64,000 nucleotides of DNA from an uncultured bacterium (GCA_949298985.1 CASFYV010000005.1:25817-89816); one strand, 5' to 3'. Positions 17,820-25,877 are shown, counted from the stretch's first letter. Numbers and translations are program-made. Notes: generated by a model from the letters alone, not told the origin.

Positions 17820-18062
17820 ATGCAAGTTTCTACAATTTCTGTTAATCATAATAAAGGCTATAACTTAAGTAATAATATGCCATTTTATAATAGCAGAAGC
17901 AATGAGCCTATTGGGGATACTTCATTTAATTCTTTAACTCCTTACACTATTAAAAAGTCTAATACAGTGGAAAAATTACCTCAGATTTTTGATAACATTA
18001 ATGAATGGCAAAATTTTTGTCATAAACAGATTTTAGGCGAAAAGCTTAATACTATTGCATAA
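17820..18062 (+). CDS. small protein of unknown function upstream of ribF
   Basis: 80 residues, rich in Asn, Ser and Lys, with no membrane segment and no family I recognise. The ATG at 17820 is preceded by AAAAGGGG, so translation is plausible; a GTG six bases earlier is unlikely. The C-terminal part (FDNINEWQNFCHKQILGEKL) may be helical. It ends two bases before the ribF start, and ribF has no Shine-Dalgarno of its own, so translation of this small frame may be needed for ribF translation. Confidence 0.6.
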   Translation: MQVSTISVNHNKGYNLSNNMPFYNSRSNEPIGDTSFNSLTPYTIKKSNTVEKLPQIFDNINEWQNFCHKQILGEKLNTIA

Positions 18063-18064
18063 TA

Positions 18065-18904
18065 ATGAATACTAATTTAGTTTTAGGTTTTTTTGATGGA
18101 ATACATATTGCTCATAAGGAGCTTATTCAGTCTGCTGTAAAAGCTGGAAAAACAATACTTATTACTTTTAAAGAATCTCCTGCGATATACTTTAAGAAAC
18201 CTTATAAATATATTTATCCGAGGGAATATTCGCTAAATAAAATTAAGGATTTAGGTGTTAATGAGATTTTAGAATTTGATTTTAGCCAAATAGCAGGCAT
18301 GGCTGCAGAGGATTATGTAAGATTTATTGTAGAAAAATTTTCGCCAAAAGCAATTTATACAGGTTTTAATCATACTTTTGGGGCTAATAAAATTGGAAAC
18401 CCTGAGCTGTTAGAAAAATTGCAGAAAAAATATAATTATGAATATTTTTGTATTCCTTCTATTGAAGATAATGGAGAAATAGTAAGTTCTACTCTTATTA
18501 AAAATCTAATACAAGTTGGTAATATGGAAAGAGCGAATCGTCTATTAGGAACAAACTTCTTTATTGAGAATGTTGTTCAAGAAGGTGCTAAAATAGGTAG
18601 AACGCTTGATTTTCCAACAGCTAATATAGAGTATCCTCAAAATATTCTACAGCTTCCATATGGTGTTTATTTTATAAAATATAATGAATATTCTGGACTT
18701 TTGAATTGGGGCATGCGACCTACTGTTAATAATATTATTAAACCAGTTGCTGAGGCTCATATTATTGGTTTTGATGGTGATTTGTATGGTGAGAAAGTTC
18801 GGTTTGAAATAATAAAAAAAATTCGTGATGAGAAAAAATTTCAAAATTTAGAAGAGCTTAAAAATCAAATAAAAAAGGATATAGATGAATGCTTAAAGTT
18901 GTAA
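18065..18904 (+). CDS. ribF: bifunctional riboflavin kinase / FAD synthetase
   Basis: 279 residues, a little short for RibF (about 310). It makes FMN from riboflavin, then FAD. The N-terminal adenylyltransferase has LGFFDGIHIAH (family G.FDGVH.GH) and STLIKNLIQVGNMERANRLLG. The C-terminal flavokinase has GRTLDFPTANIE, GLLNWGMRPTV and FDGDLYGEKV. Start ATG 18065 follows the stop of the small upstream gene (TAATAATG context). The next gene starts within its last 16 bases. Confidence 0.88.
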   Translation: MNTNLVLGFFDGIHIAHKELIQSAVKAGKTILITFKESPAIYFKKPYKYIYPREYSLNKIKDLGVNEILEFDFSQIAGMAAEDYVRFIVEKFSPKAIYTGFNHTFGANKIGNPELLEKLQKKYNYEYFCIPSIEDNGEIVSSTLIKNLIQVGNMERANRLLGTNFFIENVVQEGAKIGRTLDFPTANIEYPQNILQLPYGVYFIKYNEYSGLLNWGMRPTVNNIIKPVAEAHIIGFDGDLYGEKVRFEIIKKIRDEKKFQNLEELKNQIKKDIDECLKL

Positions 18905-19872
18905 TAGTCGGCTATGGAGAAATGTTTACAAATTTAATCGCAGGAGCTTTGGATGCAAATTGTGAAATAGTCGGTGTTTTTAGAAATGAGATGCGAAAAT
19001 ATCCTTCTATTATTAGAAAAATAAAAGATATTTTAAATCCTTCATTGGATTATAATTATATAAAAAGTTATAATCTTCCTGAAATTTATGCAAATAGCGT
19101 TAATTCTAAAGAGTTTAAGAAAAAACTTTTAATACTTAATCCCGATATAATGTTAATCGGTTCTTGGGGTGAGAAAATAAAGAAGGAAATTTACGATTTA
19201 CCCAAAATTGCAACAATCAATGCTCATCCATCACTTTTGCCAACATACCGAGGTCCAAATCCTTATTTTTGGACTATTAAAAATAGGGAACAGACAAGTG
19301 GAGTAACTTTTCATCTCGTAGATGAAGGTTTTGATACAGGAGCAATACTTGCTCAAGAAGAAGTAAAAATTTATCCTTCTGATACAGGAAAAACTCTAAA
19401 AGAACGTACTGTACTCACAGCAAGAGGGGTAGTTTGTGAACTTTTAAAAGCATTAAGGGAAGATATTATTATTCCGCTTCAACAAAGGGAAGATAAAGCC
19501 AGTTATTATTCTTATCCAAGCGGATTAGAACTTGATTTCGAAAAGAGTGCGGAAGAAAATGAAGCTTTAATAAGGGCTATTAATCCTTGGGGAAAAGCTT
19601 ATTTTTATAATAATGGTACACCCTTAGCAGTAAAATTTGCAGACGTTCAAGATAATATTTATGAAAATAGTAAAATAGGAGAGGTTGTGGATGTTTCTAT
19701 AAGTAATAAAGAAATATCAGTAGTGTGCGGAAATAATAAAATTCTTAAGATGAAGGTGGATTTATATAATAAATTTGACAGATTTTTTACAAAGAATTAT
19801 CTGAAGCATGATATAGAAATAGGAAAAATTGTAAAAAAAACTAAAAATAAAAAAGAAAGATTTGATATTTGA
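18889..19872 (+). CDS. formyltransferase family protein (methionyl-tRNA formyltransferase-like)
   Basis: 327 residues with the 10-formyl-THF transferase fold. The catalytic triad region is present: INAHPSLLPTYRGPNP (Asn and His) and DEGFDTGAILAQ (Asp). The C-terminal domain (SAEENEALIRAINPWGKAY) matches the Fmt C-terminal domain pattern. The N-terminus VVIVGYGEMFTNLIAGAL is less Fmt-like, and no def, priA or other usual fmt neighbour is here. It may be the cell's Fmt or a sugar/amine formyltransferase. It overlaps ribF and ends before a strong terminator. Confidence 0.7.
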   Translation: MLKVVIVGYGEMFTNLIAGALDANCEIVGVFRNEMRKYPSIIRKIKDILNPSLDYNYIKSYNLPEIYANSVNSKEFKKKLLILNPDIMLIGSWGEKIKKEIYDLPKIATINAHPSLLPTYRGPNPYFWTIKNREQTSGVTFHLVDEGFDTGAILAQEEVKIYPSDTGKTLKERTVLTARGVVCELLKALREDIIIPLQQREDKASYYSYPSGLELDFEKSAEENEALIRAINPWGKAYFYNNGTPLAVKFADVQDNIYENSKIGEVVDVSISNKEISVVCGNNKILKMKVDLYNKFDRFFTKNYLKHDIEIGKIVKKTKNKKERFDI

Positions 19873-19908
19873 AATTTATATATTCTTAAAAATTTATAAA
19901 ATTATAAA

Positions 19909-19935
19909 AAAAGACTTCCCGAACGGAAGTCTTTT
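19909..19935 (+). terminator. intrinsic terminator after the formyltransferase gene
   Basis: AAGACTTCC-CGAAC-GGAAGTCTT followed by TT; A-run on the other side makes it usable from the minus strand too. It is a near-copy of the tRNA-Gln terminator at 20105-20127. Confidence 0.7.
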
Positions 19936-19953
19936 AAAAAACTGGGGCGGAAG
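19911..19953. repeat. 43-base direct repeat, copy A (of 20105-20147)
   Basis: Matches 20105-20147 except for the five loop bases of the hairpin (CGAAC here, TAAAA there). The repeat covers the terminator and last 12 bases of tRNA-Gln. Confidence 0.85.
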
Positions 19954-20054
19954 CTCTTGCTCGGTCGCGTGTAACGGCATTTCGAGTTGTGCTTCGAGAT
20001 TTCATCTCTTGCAAAACTCTTCAGCCTTAGCTCCCTCGCGTGATTCGAACCTCC
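19942..20054 (-). pseudogene. decayed duplicate of the tRNA-Gln 3' end, split by a GC-rich insert
   Basis: The 12 bases at 19942-19953 repeat the 3' end of tRNA-Gln, and 20042-20054 (GATTCGAACCTCC) repeat its T-arm. In the intact gene these two pieces touch. Here 88 bases (19954-20041), much richer in G+C than the surroundings, separate them. Nothing equivalent to the D-arm or anticodon arm is present, so it cannot be a working tRNA. A further GGTTCGAACCC (20071-20081) suggests a second T-arm remnant. Confidence 0.6.
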
Positions 20055-20101
20055 TTCTCCGGTTCGAACCCTTCCTTTTATTATAATTTATATAAATGCT
20101 A

Positions 20102-20130
20102 AACAAGACTTCCTAAAAGGAAGTCTTTTA
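20102..20130 (-). terminator. tRNA-Gln terminator
   Basis: AAGACTTCC-TAAAA-GGAAGTCTT, eight bases past the tRNA 3' end on the minus strand, preceded by a run of T. Confidence 0.7.
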
Positions 20131-20135
20131 AAAAA

Positions 20136-20208
20136 CTGGGGCGGAAGGATTCGAACCTCCGAGATGGCTGGACCAAAACCAGCTGCCTTACCACTTGGCG
20201 ACGCCCCA
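20136..20208 (-). tRNA. tRNA-Gln (anticodon TTG)
   Basis: Minus-strand cloverleaf. The acceptor stem is TGGGGCG/CGCCCCA with U1-A72, typical of bacterial tRNA-Gln. The D-arm region is GCCAAGTGGTAAGGC, the anticodon loop is TTTTGGT in a GCTGG/CCAGC stem, the T-loop is TTCGAAT and the discriminator is G. CCA is not encoded. A terminator follows. Confidence 0.95.
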
Positions 20209-20271
20209 TCGCGTCACACTTATTATAATAAGATATCAATATTAAATGTCAAGATTTTTTTATAAAATCAA

Positions 20272-20300
20272 AACGTCTGAGATTATCTCAGACGTTACAC
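20272..20300 (-). terminator. terminator of the 298-aa gene
   Basis: 11-base perfect arms (AACGTCTGAGA / TCTCAGACGTT) with a 3-base loop. A T-rich tract follows on the minus strand, 28 bases after the stop. Confidence 0.75.
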
Positions 20301-20324
20301 ACATATTTTGAAGGGGAATTTGTA

Positions 20325-21221
20325 TTATTCTCTTGTTAATTGCCAGCAAATATCACCTGCCATAGCTGCTAATGCTGCAATTTTACCCCAACGTCCACAC
20401 TTAACACTGCTATTAGTTGCTAAACTTGTTATTCCAGAAGCTAAAAGTCCTGCTCCATAACCAGCTGCACCAGCTGCTAATGCTTCTGTGCCTTTTCCTA
20501 CATAACCACCCACTTTTTCTATACGATCCTTACCAGCTTTATTGTCAACTGTTGTTCCATATAAATAACTCAAAGTTTCTTCTGTGTATTTATCATGGTA
20601 TTCTTTTTTTCCTAAGAATTCTTTGTTGAATCCATGCATAAATGCGGTTTCACCATATTTTCTGATATCTCCTCTAAGATCAACTTGTGCTCCTACTTTT
20701 GGAGATATTTGTTGGGTATATAATTCTTCAATGAATTTGTTAACAGCATCTTCAACATTCATTTTACTGCTATTTGATTTGAAATAATCGCTGTATTTTG
20801 TAAAAATTAATTGTTTTAATTTATCATATTCTTCACAAATTCCGTCTTGATCGCCTTCTACAATTTTGTCATGCAATGTTCTGACTTTGCTTTCGATACC
20901 AGTATCAATCATTGCTTGCTCAAAAATTGCTCTGTCATGAGAATTCATAGCATTGGTTTTATTTTGTAACATTATATCGTGAACAGCACTACTGTGAGAT
21001 AATTGAGCTTTTTCAATATCTTGATAAGCTTGATTCATTTGTCCCATAAATGCCGGATAATACATTCCCATCATCATAGGATTATACATTCCCATACCGT
21101 TCATTGCATTCATAGGAGAATAATATGAACCATATGAACTATAATCACTTAGTCTTGTTAATCCTATCGGATTCATATATGGATTGTAACCTATTCCTGT
21201 TATGCCAGATAAGTATGACAT
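20325..21221 (-). CDS. protein of unknown function with Met/Tyr/Gly-rich N-terminus
   Basis: 298 residues, family not recognised. Residues 10-70 are rich in Met, Tyr, Gly and Pro (MGMYNPMMMGMYYPAFMG), a low-complexity stretch without a signal peptide. A charged helical middle follows, then a C-terminal Gly/Ala-rich segment (EALAAGAAGYGAGLLASGI) and a second hydrophobic stretch that could contact membrane. AGGAGG precedes the ATG. A perfect HLR1 (RpaB-type) motif lies about 100 bases upstream at 21319-21336, between this gene and lptB. Confidence 0.65.
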   Translation of the reverse strand: MSYLSGITGIGYNPYMNPIGLTRLSDYSSYGSYYSPMNAMNGMGMYNPMMMGMYYPAFMGQMNQAYQDIEKAQLSHSSAVHDIMLQNKTNAMNSHDRAIFEQAMIDTGIESKVRTLHDKIVEGDQDGICEEYDKLKQLIFTKYSDYFKSNSSKMNVEDAVNKFIEELYTQQISPKVGAQVDLRGDIRKYGETAFMHGFNKEFLGKKEYHDKYTEETLSYLYGTTVDNKAGKDRIEKVGGYVGKGTEALAAGAAGYGAGLLASGITSLATNSSVKCGRWGKIAALAAMAGDICWQLTRE

Positions 21222-21318
21222 AATTACCTCCTACGAAGTTCGTTAAACTAACCTTTTTTTACCTTACATATAAATAAAGTTGTTTTGTTTTTAATAATTG
21301 ATATTTTTTATATTTATA

Positions 21319-21336
21319 TTTACAAAACTTTACAAT
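21319..21336 (+). promoter_or_regulatory. HLR1-type (RpaB) motif
   Basis: TTTACAAA-AC-TTTACAAT fits (G/T)TTACA(T/A)(T/A)-N2-(G/T)TTACA(T/A)(T/A), the direct repeat bound by the OmpR-family regulator RpaB in cyanobacteria. It lies between the divergent 298-aa gene and lptB, so either could be its target. Confidence 0.6.
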
Positions 21337-21393
21337 TTATTAACTCTTGCTTTTGTTGTATCATATTTTTAGGAATTTATGCGGGGAGCTGTA

Positions 21394-22119
21394 ATGGAGA
21401 TTAAAGCAAATAATTTAATAAAAATATATGGTGATAGAAGTGTAGTAAACGATATTTCTTTTTATATGAATAAAGGAGAGGTTGTTTGTTTACTTGGGCC
21501 AAATGGTGCGGGTAAAACTACTACTTTTTATATGATTGTAGGTTTAGTAAAGCCTAATAAAGGTTCGGTTTATATTGATGATAAAGAAATTACTTATTGG
21601 CCGATGAATTTGCGTGCAAAAGCAGGTATTGGTTATTTACCACAAGAAAACTCTATTTTTAGAAAGTTAACAGTTGAAGAAAATATTAATTTGGTTTTAG
21701 AAATGAATGATAAGTTAACTGTTAATGAAAAAAAGATGAAGTTAGAGGAACTTTTAACTGAATTCGGGGTTATGAAATTGAGAAAATCTCCGGCAGTAGC
21801 TTTGTCAGGGGGAGAAAGACGCCGTGTAGAAATTGCAAGGGCTCTAGCTGCAAGTCCTGATTTTATGTTATTAGATGAACCATTTGCAGGAATCGATCCA
21901 ATTGCTATTGGTGAGATTAAGGATAATATAAGAAAGATTTCTGAAGATAAAGGATTGGGGGTTTTGATTACTGATCACAATCCTAAGGCAACTTTATCTA
22001 TTACAGATAGAGCGTATGTGATTTTTGATGGTAAGATAAAAATTCAAGGTAAGAGTACTGATGTTGCAAATGATCCTGTTGCTAAGGAATTTTACTTAGG
22101 AAAGGATTTTAAACTATAA
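21394..22119 (+). CDS. lptB: LPS export ABC transporter ATP-binding protein LptB
   Basis: ATPase (241 residues) that powers lipopolysaccharide transfer from the inner to the outer membrane with LptF/LptG. Walker A is GPNGAGKTTTFYMI. The Q-loop region is YLPQENSIFRKLTVEENI, which is LptB-typical. The signature is LSGGERRRVEIARAL, Walker B LLDEPFAGIDP and the switch His ITDHN. I start at ATG 21394, which has GGGGAG seven bases upstream; the ATG at 21379 lacks one. It is followed one base later by the permease gene. Confidence 0.93.
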   Translation: MEIKANNLIKIYGDRSVVNDISFYMNKGEVVCLLGPNGAGKTTTFYMIVGLVKPNKGSVYIDDKEITYWPMNLRAKAGIGYLPQENSIFRKLTVEENINLVLEMNDKLTVNEKKMKLEELLTEFGVMKLRKSPAVALSGGERRRVEIARALAASPDFMLLDEPFAGIDPIAIGEIKDNIRKISEDKGLGVLITDHNPKATLSITDRAYVIFDGKIKIQGKSTDVANDPVAKEFYLGKDFKL

Positions 22120-22120
22120 T

Positions 22121-23245
22121 ATGAAAAAACTTTTTACTGTATATGACAGATATATTTTTATGCAGGTTCTTATAACAACGATTGTTGCAATATTGTTGTT
22201 TACAATTGTTTGGATTGCCCCTGAAATGCTTTTAAATACCATAAAAAAAGTTTTAGCTCATGAATATACTGCTAAAACAGGGGTTTTGGTTTTGGTGTAT
22301 GAGTTACCTAAAATTTTAGGAAAAGCTTTCCCTGTAGGTTTGTTATTAGGTTCTCTTTTTACTTTTGATAAATTAAGTAAAGATTCTGAACTTACTATTT
22401 TTAGAGCTGTTGGAATGTCTTTTCATAGAATACTTGCTCCTGTTTTAGTTTTAAGTTTTATTGTTACATATTTATGTTTTGTAACTTACGATAAATTGAT
22501 ACCCTATTCTTGTCAGAAATTATTAGAGATAAAGGGTGGTGCCGCATTAACACAGTATATTTATACAAAGAAAGATGAGAATAATTATCCTGAACAAGCA
22601 GTCGTTGTTTCAAGGTTCTTTCAGGGCAATATGACTGATGTTATTGTTATGAATTTTTCAAAGCAAATTTTTAGTGACTTGCATGGTTTAGAAAATATTT
22701 TAGTAGCAAAAAATGGTCATAAGGGTTTAACGCTTAGTGGAAAGTCTAGTTGGATTCTTGAAGATGTAACTTCATATGATATTGATGAAGAAGGAATTTT
22801 TAAACGAGTTACACAAAAAGATAGAGTAGATATTTTAGTTGGTGATGATGCTGATGACGCGTATACAATAATGATTAATTCTACAAAAAGAGATAGAGAT
22901 ATTGATAATAAAAATTTGAAACATTATGTAAATTTGTTAAAGAAGGCTAACTTAGATGAAAATTATCGTTTGATGGCAAATAAATATTATCAAAGATTTT
23001 TTCATCCTTTTGTTTGTGTTTTGTTAGCTGTTATGGGGTGTTTATTAGGGTTTAGTAAACCACGAGAACAAAGATTAATCGGATTTACAATAGCAATAGG
23101 TTGTATATTTGTTTATTATATAACTCTGCCATTCTTTGATTTATTGGCAGAAAAAGGAGTGTTGCATCCTCTTTTAACTGCAGCATTTCCTCCAATAGCT
23201 TTTTTAGTTGCGATTATTATGTTTTATAGAACAAGGGATTTATAA
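22121..23245 (+). CDS. LPS export permease LptF/LptG family
   Basis: 374-residue YjgP/YjgQ-family inner-membrane permease. It partners LptB in extracting LPS. Membrane helices appear at both ends (about 15-35, 55-80, 100-120; then 295-370 in three segments) with a periplasmic beta-rich domain in between (about 125-290). The conserved N-terminal DRYIFMQVL and LLGSLFTFDKLSKDSELTIFRAVG are visible. Only one permease gene is here, whereas proteobacteria have two; the partner may be elsewhere or this may be a homodimer. It starts one base after lptB. Confidence 0.85.
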   Translation: MKKLFTVYDRYIFMQVLITTIVAILLFTIVWIAPEMLLNTIKKVLAHEYTAKTGVLVLVYELPKILGKAFPVGLLLGSLFTFDKLSKDSELTIFRAVGMSFHRILAPVLVLSFIVTYLCFVTYDKLIPYSCQKLLEIKGGAALTQYIYTKKDENNYPEQAVVVSRFFQGNMTDVIVMNFSKQIFSDLHGLENILVAKNGHKGLTLSGKSSWILEDVTSYDIDEEGIFKRVTQKDRVDILVGDDADDAYTIMINSTKRDRDIDNKNLKHYVNLLKKANLDENYRLMANKYYQRFFHPFVCVLLAVMGCLLGFSKPREQRLIGFTIAIGCIFVYYITLPFFDLLAEKGVLHPLLTAAFPPIAFLVAIIMFYRTRDL

Positions 23246-23246
23246 T

Positions 23247-24062
23247 ATGAAAAAATTATTTTTGTTTATTTTATTATTTGTAACAACAGCGGTTTTTGCA
23301 GCCGCTCCAATTAATGTTACCTATGAAGACGGTATATATCATATAATATTGAGCGGAGATAAAATAAAAAAACAAATTAAATTTGTTTCTTCTTCCAGTT
23401 TAACTACTAATAAAGAAGTGCATAATAAATCAGGTTCATTGTTAACAATAAATGCCGGTTTTTTTGATCCAAAAAATGAAAAAACCATGTCCTATATTGT
23501 GAATGATGGTCAAATTGTTGAGGATCCAATCTTTAATGAAAATATAATGATAAACCCTATTTTAAGACAAAATATGTCTAAAATTTTAAATAGAACAGAA
23601 TTTAGAGTTATGGATTGTGATGGTAAATACAAATATGAAATTGCTCAACATAATTCTAGTGTAGATTTTTTGTGCTCTATTCAAACTTCAGCACAAGCAG
23701 GTCCTCAACTTTTGCCTAATTTAAGGTTAGAAGAGGAGTTTTTTATAGTTAAAGATAAGGATGGTAATATTATAAGAGAATCAGCTTCTGTTACACAAAA
23801 AACTCCAAGAACTTTGATTGGTATAAAGAATTTAGCAGAAGGTAAACAGGAAGTTCATATTTTTATAGTTACCAATGAACATCCAATGGATATTTATGAA
23901 GCTAGAGATTTGTGTTCAAGTTATGGTTTAGATAGTGCTATGGCTTTTGATGGTGGTAGTTCTACTTCTTTAAATTATAAAAAAATAAATGTAGTATCAA
24001 CTCAAGATAATAATGATACAGGCAGAGGTTTAAAATCATTTATGATAATTCAAAAGAAATGA
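23247..24062 (+). CDS. phosphodiester glycosidase (NAGPA) domain protein, exported
   Basis: 271 residues, beginning with a clear signal peptide (MKKLFLFILLFVTTAVFA). The mature part has the phosphodiester glycosidase family blocks LLTINAGFFDP, PRTLIGI and GLDSAMAFDGGSSTSLNY, as in human uncovering enzyme and bacterial DUF2233 proteins. It probably acts in the periplasm on a glycan phosphodiester or peptidoglycan-linked sugar. The ATG lies one base after the permease stop, so it is co-transcribed with the LPS export genes. A role in envelope glycan processing is inferred. Confidence 0.82.
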   Translation: MKKLFLFILLFVTTAVFAAAPINVTYEDGIYHIILSGDKIKKQIKFVSSSSLTTNKEVHNKSGSLLTINAGFFDPKNEKTMSYIVNDGQIVEDPIFNENIMINPILRQNMSKILNRTEFRVMDCDGKYKYEIAQHNSSVDFLCSIQTSAQAGPQLLPNLRLEEEFFIVKDKDGNIIRESASVTQKTPRTLIGIKNLAEGKQEVHIFIVTNEHPMDIYEARDLCSSYGLDSAMAFDGGSSTSLNYKKINVVSTQDNNDTGRGLKSFMIIQKK

Positions 24063-24066
24063 TAAT

Positions 24067-24279
24067 TTATTTTGATATCTTTTCGAATGTTATTTTATAA
24101 CCAAGTTCTTCGAGAATCATATCTAATTCATTAAAGTTAGCAGTGCCTTTTTTAAGTTTGGTTGATAAGTTTTGTATAGAGTAAGCTTTTCCTTTTTTTT
24201 CAGCAATACATTTTGCTAAATAAGTAAGGGTTACTCCGTTTTCAAATGCTAATTTTCGTATTTCATTTCCAATATTCAT
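24067..24279 (-). CDS. small XRE-like helix-turn-helix protein
   Basis: 70 residues with the five-helix HTH layout: IRKLAFENGVTLTYLAKCIA, then IQNLSTKLKKGTANFNELDMILEELGY. Likely a DNA-binding repressor. It diverges from a 63-residue gene and a 25-base palindrome lies between them. There is no Shine-Dalgarno; an extended -10 (TGTTATAAA, 24288-24296, minus strand) ends eight bases before ATG, so the mRNA may be leaderless, as in many phage-type repressors. Confidence 0.7.
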   Translation of the reverse strand: MNIGNEIRKLAFENGVTLTYLAKCIAEKKGKAYSIQNLSTKLKKGTANFNELDMILEELGYKITFEKISK

Positions 24280-24331
24280 ATTTTAAATTTATAACAATAG
24301 TTTATTTTTTAAAATATAGTTTAAAATAATC

Positions 24332-24360
24332 TTGACAATATTAAAATATTATTTTAATAT
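24332..24360 (+). promoter_or_regulatory. promoter of the 63-aa gene, overlapped by an operator
   Basis: TTGACA (24332-24337), 17 bases, TAATAT (24355-24360). A 25-base palindrome (24337-24361) covers the spacer and the -10 box. Confidence 0.75.
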
Positions 24361-24361
24361 T
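24337..24361. promoter_or_regulatory. 25-base palindromic operator candidate
   Basis: AATATTAAAATA and its exact complement flank a central T. Its position on the promoter would block RNA polymerase; the divergent HTH protein is the obvious binder. Confidence 0.65.
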
Positions 24362-24398
24362 AAATATATATTTTATAAAGTTTAAGAAAGGAGTTTTT

Positions 24399-24590
24399 AT
24401 GGATGAAGTTTCTAAAAAAGAATTTTATGATATTGTTGGGATGCTTGACTTAATTTTTTATGCATTAAAATGGCAATCCTGTAATAATAATGATGATTGG
24501 AAATATTTTTCTACAATAAAAATTTTAGATTCTACAATATTAAAATTAAAATATTTTGGAGTTAATAATATAGGTTGTTTGGATGATTAG
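24399..24590 (+). CDS. small protein of unknown function, divergent from HTH gene
   Basis: 63 residues, acidic at both ends, with a probably helical middle (FYDIVGMLDLIFYALKWQSC). AAAGGAG lies seven bases before the ATG. No family is recognised. The arrangement of a tiny gene facing an HTH gene with a palindrome on its promoter is like prophage control regions or toxin-antitoxin pairs, but there is no further evidence for either. Confidence 0.55.
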   Translation: MDEVSKKEFYDIVGMLDLIFYALKWQSCNNNDDWKYFSTIKILDSTILKLKYFGVNNIGCLDD

Positions 24591-24596
24591 AAAATA

Positions 24597-24632
24597 AAAA
24601 GACCGAATTGAATACTCAATTCGGTCTTTTTT
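24597..24632. terminator. bidirectional terminator
   Basis: AAAAGACCGAATTGA / TCAATTCGGTCTTTT arms with a 4-base loop and T/A runs on both sides. It serves the 63-aa gene and rplL. Confidence 0.85.
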
Positions 24633-24647
24633 ATTAAAGATGTCAAA

Positions 24648-25022
24648 CTACTTGATTTCAACAGTAGCACCAGCAGCTTCAAGTTGTTTTTTGATAGCTT
24701 CAGCTTCGTCTTTTTTAACGCCTTCTTTAACAGCTTTAGGAGCACCATCAACTAAATCTTTAGCTTCTTTTAAGCCAAGACCAGTGATACCTCTAACTTC
24801 TTTAAGAACAGCGATTTTCTTATCAGCTGGAACAGAAGCTAAGATTACGTTTACTTCAGCATCTGCATCTTCAGCTGGAGCAGCAGCTGCAGCAGGAGCA
24901 GCAGCAACAGCTACAGGAGCTGCAGCAGATACGCCGAATTTTTCTTCCATAGCTTTTACTAATTCAGCTGCTTCTAATAAAGTTAATTTTTCAATTGATT
25001 CTAAAATTGATTCGATACTCAT
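24648..25022 (-). CDS. rplL: 50S ribosomal protein L7/L12
   Basis: 124 residues; the stalk protein that recruits translation factors. N-terminal dimerisation helices ([19 protein letters not shown]), an Ala-rich hinge (about 35-50) and the C-terminal factor-binding domain [28 protein letters not shown] are all typical. GGAG precedes the ATG. It is co-transcribed with rplJ. Confidence 0.98.
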   Translation of the reverse strand: MSIESILESIEKLTLLEAAELVKAMEEKFGVSAAAPVAVAAAPAAAAAPAEDADAEVNVILASVPADKKIAVLKEVRGITGLGLKEAKDLVDGAPKAVKEGVKKDEAEAIKKQLEAAGATVEIK

Positions 25023-25075
25023 TGTTTTTTCTCCTTTTATGTTTTTGTTAATTGTAATACGTTTTTAGCATAAAT

Positions 25076-25597
25076 CTATGCTGCTTTTTGATCTCTAACT
25101 GCTGCAATAGCTCTAACAAGAGATGACATAACAGCATTGACAGAGTTTGCGATACCAGAGGCAGGTGAATTGATACAACCAAGCATTTTTGCGTAAATTT
25201 CTTCTTTTGAAGGAAGAGTTGCAAGAGCTTTTGCTTCTTCTGCAGACATTAGTCTTCCGTCCATTGCTGCAGCAACGATTTCGCCTTTTTTAGCCTCTTT
25301 AATAAATTGAGATAAAGCTTTTGCAGGTGCTACCTGATCTTCATAACCAAATGCTAAAGCGATTGGTCCTTTTAAAGTTTCTGCTAACACTTCATATTGA
25401 GTGCCTTTAAGAGCTAACTTTGCAAGGGTGTTTTTTGTAACCATATAGTCACCACCATCTTTTTGAAGAGATCTTCTTAATTTGGTGATTTCTTCTACGC
25501 TTAAGCCTTGATATTCGGTAACAATTACAACTTGTGCTTTTTCAATTTTTTCTTTGATAAGTGCTACCTTATCATTTTTGAAAGCTTTTGTTGACAT
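25076..25597 (-). CDS. rplJ: 50S ribosomal protein L10
   Basis: 173 residues; anchors L7/L12 to the ribosome. Blocks: VTEYQGLSVEEITKLRRSL, NTLAKLAL, LKGPIALAFGYEDQVAPAKAL and the C-terminal L12-binding helix. AAAGGAG precedes the ATG. It is separated from rplK/rplA, its usual operon partners, which lie 34 kb away. A leader of about 240 bases lies upstream. Confidence 0.97.
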   Translation of the reverse strand: MSTKAFKNDKVALIKEKIEKAQVVIVTEYQGLSVEEITKLRRSLQKDGGDYMVTKNTLAKLALKGTQYEVLAETLKGPIALAFGYEDQVAPAKALSQFIKEAKKGEIVAAAMDGRLMSAEEAKALATLPSKEEIYAKMLGCINSPASGIANSVNAVMSSLVRAIAAVRDQKAA

Positions 25598-25840
25598 TTT
25601 TTGCTCCTTTTTTCATACATCCCTAAGTTTTCACCTAAGGTGTTTATATTTATTTTCGACCTATTTTCATACTAAAAAGATTTTGCAATCTTCTTTAATC
25701 GCAAAACCTACACAACTTAGCTATCTATATTTTATGTATTTAGCTCGGGCTTTTACTTGATTGTCTTTCGCCCGGGTGTAATCTCGGCTAGCCTATTTCT
25801 AATTTAAATCCTAACTCGGATACTAACTGTCTGCGATTAT
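25598..25840 (-). promoter_or_regulatory. rplJL leader, probably L10-binding
   Basis: About 240 untranslated bases between the promoter and rplJ. On the minus strand GACAGTTAGTATCC, GGATTTAAATTAG and GGCTAGCCGAGATT occur in the order of the known L10-leader (GACAG...TTAA...GCCGAGG), followed by a CCCGGGC/GCCCG stem. L10 (with L12) binds this RNA to limit its own synthesis in other bacteria. Recognition is by eye and needs a covariance-model check. Confidence 0.55.
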
Positions 25841-25846
25841 ATTGAA

Positions 25847-25875
25847 AGTCTAACAATAACATGCTTTATTGTCAA
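25847..25875 (-). promoter_or_regulatory. rplJL promoter
   Basis: On the minus strand TTGACA (25875-25870), 17 bases, TAGACT (25852-25847). It sits just past the end of the glycosyltransferase gene. Confidence 0.7.
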
Positions 25876-25877
25876 GT

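Noticed and set aside
19862..20086. 74-codon frame over the tRNA-Gln duplicate
   Set aside because: It crosses a terminator and tRNA remnants, and its composition follows those elements rather than a protein.
24640..25068. 142-codon open frame antisense to rplL
   Set aside because: It is the mirror of the Ala/Lys-rich L7/L12 gene; its low-complexity Ala/Ser product and lack of ribosome-binding site show it is a shadow.
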